Assembly: GCA_034660995.1 (NCBI GenBank)
Contig: JAYEKL010000120.1
Span: 1 to 30,678, forward strand
DNA length: 30,678 nt
Source of the DNA: JAYEKL01 sp034660995
GTDB lineage: Bacteria > Patescibacteriota > Minisyncoccia > JAHIHE01 > JAGLIN01
Direction: 5' to 3'
Made by a program: the position numbers and the translations under genes. Below are positions 1 to 8,382 of the stretch, in pieces; the first letter of the stretch is position 1; every line of letters starts with the position of its first letter. The notes under the pieces are model-generated. The model was not told the origin of the DNA and ran no database searches. It saw only the letters and a program-made list of their open reading frames with translations.

Positions 1-363
1 AAGTTAAATTTAAGAAGAGATAAGGTAAAAGGAAAGAATATTATTATTGTGGATGATTCAATTGTAAGATCCACAACGATGGGAATTTTAGTTGAGAAAC
101 TAAAAAATGCGGGAGCAAATAAGGTTGTTGTTTGCATCGCTTCTCCGCCTATAACTGATATCTGTCCGAGCGGTATGGATTTTCAGGATACGGAACAGTT
201 GATTGCTCATAGGAAAACAATTGAAGAGATAAGAAAAATAATCGGAGCGGACGAATTAGTGTATCTTAGTATGGAGGGACTAGAAAAAGTTATAAAGGAA
301 ACTTATAATTGTGGAATTTGTTCTGGATGTTTCGGAGGTAAATATCCACTAAAACCGCAATAA
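1..363 (+). CDS. purF: Amidophosphoribosyltransferase, C-terminal part (truncated by window edge)
   Basis: This is the 3' end of the enzyme that makes phosphoribosylamine from PRPP and glutamine, the first step of de novo purine synthesis. The frame is open from base 1, so the gene begins outside the window. The GTG at 49 is the valine of the PRPP-binding motif VDDSIVRSTT, not a start. Downstream are a CPSGMD segment, the YLSMEGL stretch and a tail with cysteines (CGICSGCFGGKYP), all in the order and place known for the PurF C-terminus. The N-terminal glutaminase domain cannot be seen. A strong hairpin terminator follows the stop. A different phosphoribosyltransferase is unlikely given the match along the whole segment. 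Confidence 0.93.
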   Translation, partial: KLNLRRDKVKGKNIIIVDDSIVRSTTMGILVEKLKNAGANKVVVCIASPPITDICPSGMDFQDTEQLIAHRKTIEEIRKIIGADELVYLSMEGLEKVIKETYNCGICSGCFGGKYPLKPQ

Positions 364-379
364 ATTTGTATAATGCGCG

Positions 380-410
380 CTCTTGATAAAATTTTATCAA
401 GAGTTTTTTA
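380..410 (+). terminator. Rho-independent terminator after purF
   Basis: A perfect 24-base palindrome at 380-403 (arms CTCTTGATAAAA and TTTTATCAAGAG) is followed at once by a run of T. This is the classic layout of an intrinsic terminator on the plus strand. On the minus strand no T run follows the stem, so it should not serve the convergent elp3 gene. Confidence 0.85.
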
Positions 411-451
411 TTAGATCTCTTGCGTAATTAATTTCTTTTAAAATCTCACTT

Positions 452-2182
452 TTATTTTTTAAAATACTTTACCATATATTCATTTTCAAGTCTGTATCCT
501 AGTTTTCGATAATAATCTCTTACGCCCACCCCGCTAATAACAGCGATTTTTTTTAGATTAAATTCTTCTTTAGTTATCCTTTCCGCTTCGGCGATTAGTT
601 TTTTTCCTAATCCAATATGCTGAGGTGATTTTTTGCTTTTAGATCTTATAGGTATCATTTGCCCATAGGTATGGACTTCACGAATGATGGCTTGGAGTTC
701 AGGTTTTAATATATGTTGGCTCCATACTGTGTGTGGAGCTTGTTTGTTAAATAGAGTTAAATCTTGGGATTGCTGCGTTGCTTTGCTTCTTGCAATGACA
801 CTTCTATTTATCCTCAATCTCAACAATGAATAAATATTTTTTCTTTCCCTATCTTCAAAACTTAAAAATATTTCTTTACCGTTAGAAGCATTATAATCTT
901 GACGAAATAGTTTGAGTTTTTCAACCCCCCAACCCCCCTTATCAGGGGGGACTTTTTGATCTCTTACTTCTCGACATCTAATACATTTACAATTCCATCC
1001 CTCGTCTTCTGATTTTCTCTTTAAAACTTGTCTTAAGTTGGAAACTTTATTTCCAGCAACAATACTTGTTGACGGAATATCTCTAATGAGGCGGGTAATA
1101 CGAACATAGTAAGGAATTATTTTTTTGATTTCACAAAGTAGTTGAATAAGTTTTTTATCTGGGTATGGTTTGTATTTTCCAGTTTTTAACCATTTATAGA
1201 TTGGAGCATTTTTAACAACTACGCAAGGGTAAATTTTTAACATATCTGGTTGAAAATCAGGATTTGAAAATAATTCTTTAAACATCGCCAAATCTTTTTT
1301 GTAATTTGATCCTGGCAAATCTGGCATCATATGATAATTTATTTTAAAACCAGCCTCTTTTAACAATCTTGTTGCTTTAATTGTTTCAGCAATAGAATGT
1401 CCGCGTTTATTAAATTTTAAAACATCATCATAAATAGTTTGGACTCCTAGTTCAACTCTTGTTGCGCCAAGTTTACGCATTCTTAAAACTTCTTTTTTAT
1501 TAATATAATCGGGGCGAGTTTCTAGGGTAAGCCCAATTATTCTATGTTTGGACTTTTCGTTTAGTTTTTGCAGTTGTTGTAGGGAGAGATTTGATGATTT
1601 TAAGATACTGCTTTTAACCCCCCAACCCCCCTTATTAGGGGGGCTATTTTGTTTATTACACGCTCTAAAGCATTCTTTTATAAACCAAGTTTGATATTGT
1701 TTCGGTAAATAAGAAAAAGTGCCTCCCATTATAATCAATTCAATCTTATCTGTTTTGTGTCCAGTTGCTTCTAGTGATTTTAATCTTGCTATTACTTGTT
1801 TATATGGATGAAAATCTGTCAAAATTGCGCGCATTACTGCTGGCTCGTTTGATAAATAACTTTTTGGTATATCTTTTTCGTTTGGACAAAATTTACAAGT
1901 TCCGGGGCAGGGATATGGTTTTGTTAAGACTGCTATTACCGCTACGCCAGATAAGGTTCTTATGTTTTTAGTAATTAAAACAGTCTCAATATCCTTATTT
2001 TGTTTTATCTTTTTATTTTTTACCATTTGGCGATAAGCTTTTAAAATTTCAATGTTTGTTGGATTCGCTAAGCCAAATTTTTTTGAAGCCTTTCTTTTGA
2101 GTCGTAAAAGATAAACTGAAGACAACTTTCGTTTCCTAGAAGTTTTTTCTATAAGTTTTTTTATAATGTATTGGTTGATCAT
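452..2182 (-). CDS. elp3: Elp3-type radical SAM / GNAT tRNA U34 acyltransferase with in-frame repeat insertions
   Basis: Homologs use acetyl-CoA and radical SAM chemistry to carboxymethylate the wobble uridine of tRNA. The 576-aa protein has a lysine-rich N-terminus, a cluster CPGTCKFCPNE (C92, C96, C99) that fits a 4Fe-4S site, the MGGTF and ETRPD segments of Elp3, a cysteine motif CKCIRCREV near 398-406, and a C-terminal GNAT domain with the acetyl-CoA loop QHIGLGK at 521-527. Three stretches look foreign: residues 180-189 and 410-420, both carrying PP-[N/D]-KGGWGV, and residues 461-491 (SVIARSKATQQ followed by APHTVWSQH). All three are translations of palindromic repeats in loops that do not contain catalytic motifs, and the frame stays open. 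The gene runs against purF and has its own promoter at 2222-2250. Confidence 0.9.
   Translation of the reverse strand: MINQYIIKKLIEKTSRKRKLSSVYLLRLKRKASKKFGLANPTNIEILKAYRQMVKNKKIKQNKDIETVLITKNIRTLSGVAVIAVLTKPYPCPGTCKFCPNEKDIPKSYLSNEPAVMRAILTDFHPYKQVIARLKSLEATGHKTDKIELIIMGGTFSYLPKQYQTWFIKECFRACNKQNSPPNKGGWGVKSSILKSSNLSLQQLQKLNEKSKHRIIGLTLETRPDYINKKEVLRMRKLGATRVELGVQTIYDDVLKFNKRGHSIAETIKATRLLKEAGFKINYHMMPDLPGSNYKKDLAMFKELFSNPDFQPDMLKIYPCVVVKNAPIYKWLKTGKYKPYPDKKLIQLLCEIKKIIPYYVRITRLIRDIPSTSIVAGNKVSNLRQVLKRKSEDEGWNCKCIRCREVRDQKVPPDKGGWGVEKLKLFRQDYNASNGKEIFLSFEDRERKNIYSLLRLRINRSVIARSKATQQSQDLTLFNKQAPHTVWSQHILKPELQAIIREVHTYGQMIPIRSKSKKSPQHIGLGKKLIAEAERITKEEFNLKKIAVISGVGVRDYYRKLGYRLENEYMVKYFKK
713..742 (-). 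repeat. Family A palindromic repeat inside elp3
   Basis: The plus strand reads TTGGCTCCATACT then TGTGTGGAGC, a short hairpin that matches copies in the cyclophilin, murC, murB and MFS genes. Read on the elp3 strand it gives the peptide APHTVWSQH. Its W-S-Q-H end matches W-N-Q-H in murC and W-S-Q-H in the MFS gene in the same frame. Confidence 0.75.
766..800 (-). repeat. Repeat of the ATTGC..GCAAT type inside elp3
   Basis: The stretch GGGATTGCTGCGTTGC through CTTGCAATGAC resembles a short dispersed repeat I know from many bacterial genomes (a GGGATTGC..GCAATGAC palindrome). On the elp3 strand it encodes SVIARSKATQQSQ. It lies 23 bases from the family A repeat, and the two together form one inserted block of about 30 residues between the zinc-cysteine region and the GNAT domain. 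Confidence 0.75.
925..952 (-). repeat. C-run/G-run hairpin repeat inside elp3, copy 1
   Basis: A hairpin of six C and six G separated by TTATCA at 933-950, preceded by a second C run. On the gene strand it reads PPDKGGWGV. A near-identical copy lies at 1616-1644 in the same gene, orientation and frame. Confidence 0.85.
1616..1644 (-). repeat. C-run/G-run hairpin repeat inside elp3, copy 2
   Basis: Two C runs (1618-1623 and 1626-1631) and a G run (1638-1643) around TTATTA. On the gene strand it reads PPNKGGWGV, one residue different from the copy at 925-952. The shared frame means both insertions added open, stop-free codons. Confidence 0.85.
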
Positions 2183-2221
2183 TTAATTAAATTGCTAAAT
2201 TTTGTTACTCTGAACTTTTTA

Positions 2222-2250
2222 AGTATAATAGTAAAAGTGTGTTTTATCAA
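2222..2250 (-). promoter_or_regulatory. Sigma-70-type promoter for elp3
   Basis: On the minus strand a -35 box TTGATA (2245-2250) and a -10 box TATACT (2222-2227) are 17 bases apart, ending about 39 bases before the elp3 ATG. Both boxes are one mismatch from consensus. Confidence 0.6.
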
Positions 2251-2284
2251 GAAGTCTAAAATTTTGACACTAAAATTTTGAGTG

Positions 2285-2313
2285 TTCTTTGATTATAATA
2301 AATGTGTTATAAT
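2285..2313 (+). promoter_or_regulatory. Extended -10 promoter for the membrane Clp module
   Basis: A perfect TATAAT at 2308-2313 is preceded by TG plus one base (extended -10), with a weak -35 TTCTTT at 2285-2290 at 17-base spacing. It lies about 30 bases before the first gene of the module. The elp3 promoter fires the other way from the same 160-base spacer. Confidence 0.5.
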
Positions 2314-2344
2314 GTAGTTAATTATTAATTTATGACCAATTGTG

Positions 2345-2707
2345 ATGATAGCAGAATATTTTGTTAATTTAACAATAAATTTTATAAAGGGAACAATAAG
2401 ATTCTTTACTTTTTGGTATCTGACAAGTTCTAAATCTTTTTGGCATAAGGAAATTGATTTTATAAAAGGAATTGAAAGAGATATTGGTGTTCTCATAAAT
2501 CTGAAATTAATATTTCAGCCAATTTTTGGCGATTATTCTTATATGGGAAGAGTAATTGGTCCCATTTTTAGAATAAGCCGTGTTTTAATTGGTTTTGCTA
2601 TTATGTCTATTTCTGTTGCTGTAGTTATAATTATCTATTTAATCTGGATTATTTTACCGCCTCTTGCTTTTTCGATGGTTTTTCTAAATTTAATTGAAGT
2701 ATTTTAG
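2345..2707 (+). CDS. Small membrane protein upstream of Clp-like gene
   Basis: I do not recognise the family. The 120-aa product has an N-terminal half of mixed amphipathic character with aromatic-rich stretches (TFWYLTSSKSFWHKEIDF) and a C-terminal half with one or two clear membrane segments (about residues 78-118). An in-frame GTG lies directly before the ATG at 2345; I chose the ATG. The stop is about 20 bases before the start of the membrane-anchored Clp-like gene, with no terminator between, so the two are probably co-transcribed and could act together at the membrane. No catalytic motif is visible. Confidence 0.7.
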   Translation: MIAEYFVNLTINFIKGTIRFFTFWYLTSSKSFWHKEIDFIKGIERDIGVLINLKLIFQPIFGDYSYMGRVIGPIFRISRVLIGFAIMSISVAVVIIIYLIWIILPPLAFSMVFLNLIEVF

Positions 2708-2731
2708 TGCTTATAATCTTTTAGCGTGATT

Positions 2732-5560
2732 ATGAAAAAAAAGAAAAAAGAAAAGAAAGTTTCAGTTGATATTATAGTATGTTCAGAATGTCGTGGAAAT
2801 AAAGTTGTTGAGAATGGATCTAGTTGTCCTGCTTGCAATGGTCTGGGTGTTTTTTTACGTGTTGATAATAGAGGGATATATTATTGGGGGGAAAGACTTT
2901 CTGGTTTTTCTCCATTTCTTCGTTCATTTTTACAATTACTTTCAAAGCTTATTCGTGTTTTTGTATATATTTTGGTAGTTATCACATTTTTATACGGTGT
3001 TTATTTTGTTATTATTAATAATCCCAATTTTTTTGATTTTTTGATAAAGGACATTGAAGATGCGAGAACAGAAACTATTATGGTGAACTTTTTCATGATG
3101 ATGTACAAATCTATAATTCATTTCATAAGCGCCTTTTCTGTTTTAATAGAAAAAAAAGGAACAGGTCAACTAATGTTTTGGACAGCTATTTCAGGGATGA
3201 TATATTTTTACTATTACAACAAAATAAAATATGTATCCAAAAAAGAAATTAAGCCAGAATCTAGAGAATTTGGAATTTTTTATAATAAAAAAATAGAAGA
3301 AACTAAAGATCCAGTTGATATTAGCAAATACACTTCTCCACTAGCTAAAGATATTTTAAATAAAACTCTTGATCTTGCGTATAGTCTTGAACAGGATCCA
3401 TCGTCTTATCATTTAGCAAAAGTTATTGCGGAAAATAATCGTACAGGTATTTTATTTAAAAGGCTTGAAATTGATTCAAAAAAGTTTATTAATGACATAA
3501 ATGTTTCTATAAAAGATTTACCAAAAAGTGATTATTACAATCGTGATGGTATTTTAAATGGTACAATTCTCAGTCCTGAAATAGAAAGAATAATTATTAG
3601 GGCATTTTATGAAACTATTCTTGGTGGATTTAGCAGAGTGGAAGCTGAGAGTTTATTTCTATCTGTAGTTAGTGATGAATGTCTTTCTAAATATTTTAAA
3701 AATATAAACATTAAGGTAGAGGATGTGAGAAATACTGTATTATGGGTTAATAGTTGGTCGCAGGCAAGAGTAAGGTTTGACAGACCAAGAAAAATTCAAC
3801 ATTCTGTAATGAATAAAGCGTGGACAGCAAGAGTTACTCCAGAATTAGATAGATTTAGTTATGATTTAACAGATCATGCTCGAGCTGGATTAACTGGATA
3901 TATAGTGGATAGGAAAACAGAGCTTGATAATTTAATGAGAATACTTGAAAGAACTAGTAAAAACAATGCTCTTTTAATTGGTGAAGAGGGAAGTGGGAGA
4001 AAAACTATTGTAAAAAAACTTGCCAACAGAATGATAAAAGATCAAGTTTTGCCAACATTGCGTGATAAACGGTTAGTTGTTCTTGATATTGGAGCTCTTG
4101 TTGCTGGGGCAAGGGCGGGCGGAGATTTGGAATTGCGAATAAAAAAAATGATTGAAGATATGGGAAAGAGTGGTAATATCATTTTATTTATTCCTAAAAT
4201 ACATGATATGGCAGCGGCTGGAAGCGGAGAGGGATTTGACGCTTCAAAAATTCTATCTCCTATTCTTTCTCAAGGATTGTTTCAGATAATTGGTACGACT
4301 GATTATAGGAATTATCATCGGTATATTGAACCAAGATCTGATTTCGCGAATAGCTTTGACTTGGTGAAGGTAGATGAGCTAAACAAGGAAAAAACAATGG
4401 AAATTTTGGCGATGCAAGCAAAAATTATAGAAGCGAGAGAGGGAATCGTAATGACCTATCGAGCTATTAAAACAACTGTTGAACTTTCCAAAAAATATAT
4501 AACTAATAGAATATTGCCTGGCAAAGCTATAGACCTTTTGAGTGAAACAGCGGTAGAAGTGAGGAGACGGGGATCTGGGTCAGTTTTAAGAGATAAAGAT
4601 GTAATGGAGGTTATTACAGAAAAGACAGGAATACCTTTAATGGATGTAAATGCTTCTGAAGCTGAAAAGCTTTTAAATTTGGAGGAAAGAATGCATGACA
4701 GGGTAATTGGACAGCACGAAGCGGTAAAGGCAATTTCATCTGCAATAAGAAGAGTTAGAGTTGGAATGAAACATGAAGATAGGCCTATTGGAACATTTTT
4801 GTTTTTGGGTCCGACTGGAGTTGGAAAAACTGAGTTAGCGAAAGCTTTGGCAGAAGCTTATTATGGAGATGAAAATGCGATGATTAGAATTGATATGAGT
4901 GAATATCAAACAGTTGGTAGTGTTGAAAAATTAATTGGATCAAGTTCCGATCTGTCTGAATCAACTTCAGGTGGAATTTTAACTGAAGCTGTAAAAAGAA
5001 AGCCATTTTCTTTAATTCTTCTTGATGAGCTTGAAAAAGCGAATAGTAATGTCTTTAATTTATTTTTGCAGGTTTTTGATGATGGAAGGTTAACTGATAA
5101 TTTAGGGAGGACTGTTGATTTTACAAATACGATAATAATTGCTACTTCAAATGCTGGTTCTAAAGTTATAAGGAAAATAGTAATTGAAGAGAAAGAAAAT
5201 AATGCGCGTATTCTTCAAATGTTAGAACCATATCTTCTTAAAAGTTTTGCTCCTGAATTTTTAAATCGTTTCACTGCTAAAATTGTTTTTAAATCACTTT
5301 CACCGAAAGATGTAATGGCTATTGCAAAACTTCAAATTAAAAATTTAGCAAATAGAATGGACAAAGCTCAAGGTATTCAGATTGAAATTTCGGATAAGGC
5401 TCTTGAAAAGATTGCTAAACTTGGGTATAGTCCTGAATACGGAGCAAGATTTTTACAAAGAACAATACAGGAGCGTGTAGAAAATCTTATTGCCACTAGC
5501 TTTTTAAAGGGAAAAATTAAAAGAGGAGAAATTTTCGAGATTAAAGAAGAAGACATATAA
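2732..5560 (+). CDS. Membrane-anchored ClpB/ClpC-like AAA+ protein with degenerate first ATPase domain
   Basis: A double AAA+ unfoldase of the Clp/Hsp100 family, 942 aa from the ATG at 2732 (a GTG lies two codons earlier). Order of parts: lysine-rich N-terminus; a DnaJ-like zinc motif with C17, C20, C32 and C35; two or three hydrophobic segments (about 74-95, 116-139, 146-165); a Clp_N-like helical region (about 225-345); AAA domain 1; AAA domain 2. Domain 2 is complete: Walker A GPTGVGKT near 693-700, Walker B LILLDELEKA (D765, E766), FLNRF with the arginine finger R846, and sensor 2 YGARFLQR. Domain 1 is not: Walker A reads GEEGSGRKT, with R at the lysine site, and Walker B reads LFIPKIH where the family has DE. 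I see no [I/L/V]GF loop for binding ClpP in domain 2, so it may act as a disaggregase or remodeller. It shares an operon with a small membrane protein. Confidence 0.88.
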   Translation: MKKKKKEKKVSVDIIVCSECRGNKVVENGSSCPACNGLGVFLRVDNRGIYYWGERLSGFSPFLRSFLQLLSKLIRVFVYILVVITFLYGVYFVIINNPNFFDFLIKDIEDARTETIMVNFFMMMYKSIIHFISAFSVLIEKKGTGQLMFWTAISGMIYFYYYNKIKYVSKKEIKPESREFGIFYNKKIEETKDPVDISKYTSPLAKDILNKTLDLAYSLEQDPSSYHLAKVIAENNRTGILFKRLEIDSKKFINDINVSIKDLPKSDYYNRDGILNGTILSPEIERIIIRAFYETILGGFSRVEAESLFLSVVSDECLSKYFKNINIKVEDVRNTVLWVNSWSQARVRFDRPRKIQHSVMNKAWTARVTPELDRFSYDLTDHARAGLTGYIVDRKTELDNLMRILERTSKNNALLIGEEGSGRKTIVKKLANRMIKDQVLPTLRDKRLVVLDIGALVAGARAGGDLELRIKKMIEDMGKSGNIILFIPKIHDMAAAGSGEGFDASKILSPILSQGLFQIIGTTDYRNYHRYIEPRSDFANSFDLVKVDELNKEKTMEILAMQAKIIEAREGIVMTYRAIKTTVELSKKYITNRILPGKAIDLLSETAVEVRRRGSGSVLRDKDVMEVITEKTGIPLMDVNASEAEKLLNLEERMHDRVIGQHEAVKAISSAIRRVRVGMKHEDRPIGTFLFLGPTGVGKTELAKALAEAYYGDENAMIRIDMSEYQTVGSVEKLIGSSSDLSESTSGGILTEAVKRKPFSLILLDELEKANSNVFNLFLQVFDDGRLTDNLGRTVDFTNTIIIATSNAGSKVIRKIVIEEKENNARILQMLEPYLLKSFAPEFLNRFTAKIVFKSLSPKDVMAIAKLQIKNLANRMDKAQGIQIEISDKALEKIAKLGYSPEYGARFLQRTIQERVENLIATSFLKGKIKRGEIFEIKEEDI

Positions 5561-5577
5561 ATACTTAATACTAGTTT

Positions 5578-5727
5578 ATGCTTAAATTAAAAAAAGAAAG
5601 CGAAGGAGTTTTTGAGCTTATATTAAATTTGCTTTTGCCAATCTGGTTGCCAATAAAAGCTATCTCTATGATGATTAAGGAAATAAGAGAGGAAAGAAAA
5701 AAGAGAAGAGAGATGGAAGAAAAATGA
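5578..5727 (+). CDS. 49-aa peptide with hydrophobic centre and charged tail
   Basis: A short frame from ATG 5578 to TGA 5725-5727, starting 17 bases after the stop of the Clp-like gene. Residues 11-32 are hydrophobic (FELILNLLLPIWLPIKAI) and the C-terminus is a run of R, K and E. It could be a membrane-bound adaptor peptide of the module, but a frame this short could also be chance. It has no homolog that I recognise. Confidence 0.4.
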   Translation: MLKLKKESEGVFELILNLLLPIWLPIKAISMMIKEIREERKKRREMEEK

Positions 5728-5843
5728 TTTATATTTTTGTTCCGCTTTAATAGATTTATTTGTTAGCGGGAATTTTATTAGAGATAGCTTAGTATTGTCA
5801 AAATAAAATAGAACTTTTAATTTAATTTATATTTTAATATGGT
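5728..5843. other. Spacer between Clp module and FAD oxidoreductase
   Basis: AT-rich, with no gene seen. A weak promoter-like pair, TTGTCA (5795-5800) and TAATTT (5818-5823) 17 bases apart, could drive the next gene, but the -10 match is poor. Confidence 0.3.
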
Positions 5844-6890
5844 ATGAAAGACAAATACGATGTAATCATTATTGGCGCTGGTCCAGCAGGGTTGAGTTGC
5901 GCGAAGGTTTTGGCTGAAGGAGGTAAATCTGTTTTAGTTCTAGAAAAGAATAACAAGATTGGACTTAAAGTATGTGCTGGCGGACTAGTAGTAAGAACGG
6001 AAGAAGAGAATTTTCAATTTTTGGAAAATGCTGACAGTATTTTTTGTTCAATAAACTTTTATTTTTCTAAAACTTGTAGAAAATTAATTAAAGATAATCC
6101 TATTATCGCAACTATCGGTCGCGAAAAATTAGGAAAAATAATGCTAAAAAAAGCGCTTAAGAGCGGAGTAGAAGTGAAGATAGGAATGGAAGTAAAAAAA
6201 ATAAATGAAAATTCAATAATTATTAATGAACAAAAAATAAAGTTTAATTATTTAATCGGGGCTGATGGAAGCAACTCAATGGTAAGAAGATCTTTGGGAA
6301 TTAAAACCAAAAAGATGCTTATTACATTGCAATATGTTGTTCCTCAAAAAATTCAGAAATTTAAGGAAATGGAATATTTTTTTGATTCGAAAATGATAAA
6401 TAATTATTTCTGGATTTTTCCTCATAAAGATTATACGATAGTTGGAGGCGCATATTATCTGAAAACTGTTTTTAAAAAACATTTTAATTTTAAGAATACT
6501 TTTGAAAAATGGCTGAAAAATCGTCAGATTAGAGTAGAAGGGCTTAAATTAGAGAGTTTTCCAATTAATTTTGATTATCAAGGGTATCAATTTGGCAATA
6601 AATTTTTGATTGGTGATGCGGGAGGATTTGCTTCGGGGTTAACGGGAGAGGGAATCTATTTCGCAATGGTTTCTGGTACGGAGGTAGCTAAAAAAATTAT
6701 TGATTCGCAGTATAATTGTCCTGAGATCTCTAAAATTTTAAAAATAAAAAGAAAACACGAATATTTTCATCGGAAAGTTAATTTTTTAAATGATATTTTT
6801 CCTAACTTTGGGTTTAAGATAATGTCTTTTTCTCTGAAGTATAAATGGTTTAAAAAACATTCATTAAATTTTTTATTTAGTTTTAAGTAA
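5844..6890 (+). CDS. FAD-dependent oxidoreductase of the geranylgeranyl reductase family
   Basis: Members reduce double bonds of isoprenoid chains on lipids, quinones or chlorophyll precursors. The 348-aa protein opens with a Rossmann FAD motif (IIGAGPAGLSCAKVL, residues about 10-24), then EKNNKIGLKVCAGGL, the usual conserved glycine/cysteine segment of this family. LIGADGSNSMVRR lies mid-protein, and FLIGDAGGFASGLTGEGIYF is the second FAD-contact motif. The C-terminus is basic. The natural substrate cannot be told from sequence; a lipid or polyprenyl carrier is plausible given the neighbouring cell-wall genes. The cyclophilin gene starts 20 bases later, so they are probably co-transcribed. 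Confidence 0.82.
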   Translation: MKDKYDVIIIGAGPAGLSCAKVLAEGGKSVLVLEKNNKIGLKVCAGGLVVRTEEENFQFLENADSIFCSINFYFSKTCRKLIKDNPIIATIGREKLGKIMLKKALKSGVEVKIGMEVKKINENSIIINEQKIKFNYLIGADGSNSMVRRSLGIKTKKMLITLQYVVPQKIQKFKEMEYFFDSKMINNYFWIFPHKDYTIVGGAYYLKTVFKKHFNFKNTFEKWLKNRQIRVEGLKLESFPINFDYQGYQFGNKFLIGDAGGFASGLTGEGIYFAMVSGTEVAKKIIDSQYNCPEISKILKIKRKHEYFHRKVNFLNDIFPNFGFKIMSFSLKYKWFKKHSLNFLFSFK

Positions 6891-6909
6891 TTTAACATTA
6901 ACAAAAACT

Positions 6910-7815
6910 ATGGGTAGAAAAAAACTATTAAAGTTACAAAGAAAAAAAGAGAGGAATCAAGAAGCGTTTGATAAGAAGACAAAAAATAAAAAAATAATAA
7001 TTAGCATTATTTTCCTGGTAGTGTTTATTTTCGCAGGGTATCAAGTTAGTGTTGCGTTGAAAAATAATAAAAATGTTGAAAGTGATAATATTAGCGTAGA
7101 TAGTAATGATAGCAATAATTCACAAGAGGAGACTGGAAATGACGAAGATGATAACGGTAATACGCAAGAAGACTTTACAGACCTACGGGACAATGGAGAA
7201 AGCGATGTTAATGAAAATTCACAAGACGGCTCCACACAGGAGTATGGAGCCAACAAAATTGCTGTTATTGAAACTAATAAAGGAAATATAAAACTTGAAT
7301 TATATACAAATGACGCGCCTAAAACGGTGGAGAATTTTATGAAGCTGGCGAATGAGAACTTTTATGATGGAACAAAATTTCATCGTGTAATTTCAGACTT
7401 TATGATACAGGGTGGTGATCCTATTTCTAGAGGTATTTTTGAGAAAGATTTTGTTTATGATCCTAAAAATAATCCAAACAATTTACCTATAGCAGGAACT
7501 GGCGGACCAGGATATAAATTTGAAGATGAAATGAATCCAATAAGTTTAGGATTGAGTGAAGAGGATATCAAAAAATATGAAAAACAGGGATATGAATATG
7601 ACTATAATTTAAATTCTCATAAAGTTAATGTTGGCTCTTTAGCGATGGCGAATTCTGGACCGAATACAAACGGCAGTCAATTCTTTATAGTTACGGAAGA
7701 AGATCAGCATTATCTTAATGGTAAGCACACTGTTTTTGGCAAAGTGGTTGAAGGAATGGATGTTGTGAAAAATATTGAGCAGGGAGATACGATGGAGAAA
7801 ATATATATAGAGTAA
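6910..7815 (+). CDS. Membrane-anchored cyclophilin-type peptidyl-prolyl isomerase
   Basis: Catalyses cis-trans isomerisation of prolyl bonds; here probably outside the membrane. The 301-aa protein has a basic N-terminus, one membrane segment (about residues 28-46), a low-complexity linker rich in D, N, S and E (about 50-113), and a cyclophilin domain from about 115. Active-site segments are present: FHRVISDFMIQGGDP, GSQFFIV, and the loop ending GKHTVFG. An extra loop of roughly 25 residues (SLGLSEEDIKKYEKQGYEY) precedes VGSLAMAN. The linker contains a family A repeat (7228-7251), read as GSTQEYGAN. It lies between an FAD enzyme and a methyltransferase with short spacers. Confidence 0.92.
   Translation: MGRKKLLKLQRKKERNQEAFDKKTKNKKIIISIIFLVVFIFAGYQVSVALKNNKNVESDNISVDSNDSNNSQEETGNDEDDNGNTQEDFTDLRDNGESDVNENSQDGSTQEYGANKIAVIETNKGNIKLELYTNDAPKTVENFMKLANENFYDGTKFHRVISDFMIQGGDPISRGIFEKDFVYDPKNNPNNLPIAGTGGPGYKFEDEMNPISLGLSEEDIKKYEKQGYEYDYNLNSHKVNVGSLAMANSGPNTNGSQFFIVTEEDQHYLNGKHTVFGKVVEGMDVVKNIEQGDTMEKIYIE
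7226..7256 (+). repeat. Family A palindromic repeat in the cyclophilin linker
   Basis: Arms GGCTCCA (7228-7234) and TGGAGCC (7245-7251) enclose a 10-base loop. The reverse complement begins TGTTGGCTCCATACT, the same as the elp3 copy. It falls in the flexible linker, where extra residues should be harmless. This copy is read in another frame from the other four. Confidence 0.75.
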
Positions 7816-7842
7816 ATTGTTATATTATTAAATTATTGAAAT

Positions 7843-8382
7843 ATGCTTGATCTTTTTGTGATAGTTTGGGTTATTTTGTTTTTGTCTGTTTTGGCAATAT
7901 TTATTTATGGCTTTCCTGCAATGGTTGCAGTTGGTCATATTCCTACATCGAAAAAAGGAATAAATAAGGCTCTGGCTCTTGCTGAGATTAAGCCCAACGA
8001 GAAGTTTTATGAACTTGGTTGTGGTGAAGGACGAGCTTTAGTCGGAACTGTAGAGAAGTATGATTGTTATGGAGTTGGCTACGAGCTTGTTCTTCCATAT
8101 TATTTATTGGCAAAAATGCGAGCCAAATTGTCTAAAAAATCTGAAAAAATAGATGTGCGATGTAAAAACTTTTTTAATGCTGATTTGCAAAATGCAGATG
8201 TTATTTTTTGTTTCCTTACTCCAAAATTAATGCAAAAAGTTGGAAAGTTATTAGAAAAAACCGAACTTAAAAGAGGAGTTAGAGTTGTTTCTTATGCATT
8301 TAAAATTAACAATATGGAACCTGTTGAAAAAATAAAACACAGTAAAGAAAATTGGAATATATATCTATATAAAATTTTATAA
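7843..8382 (+). CDS. Membrane-anchored class I SAM-dependent methyltransferase
   Basis: 179 aa. The first 28 residues form a membrane segment, and after a short basic loop comes a Rossmann methyltransferase core. Motif I reads FYELGCGEGRAL (about 57-68), followed by a GVGYEL segment at the end of strand 2 and a DVIFCFLTPKLM segment around motif IV. The substrate is unknown; related short proteins are usually labelled methyltransferase-domain or class I SAM-dependent proteins. The start is 27 bases after the cyclophilin stop, so they are probably one transcript. Confidence 0.8.
   Translation: MLDLFVIVWVILFLSVLAIFIYGFPAMVAVGHIPTSKKGINKALALAEIKPNEKFYELGCGEGRALVGTVEKYDCYGVGYELVLPYYLLAKMRAKLSKKSEKIDVRCKNFFNADLQNADVIFCFLTPKLMQKVGKLLEKTELKRGVRVVSYAFKINNMEPVEKIKHSKENWNIYLYKIL

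Noticed and set aside
1765..1971. Plus-strand frame inside elp3
   Set aside because: It is antisense to the conserved radical SAM core and has no recognisable features; a shadow frame.
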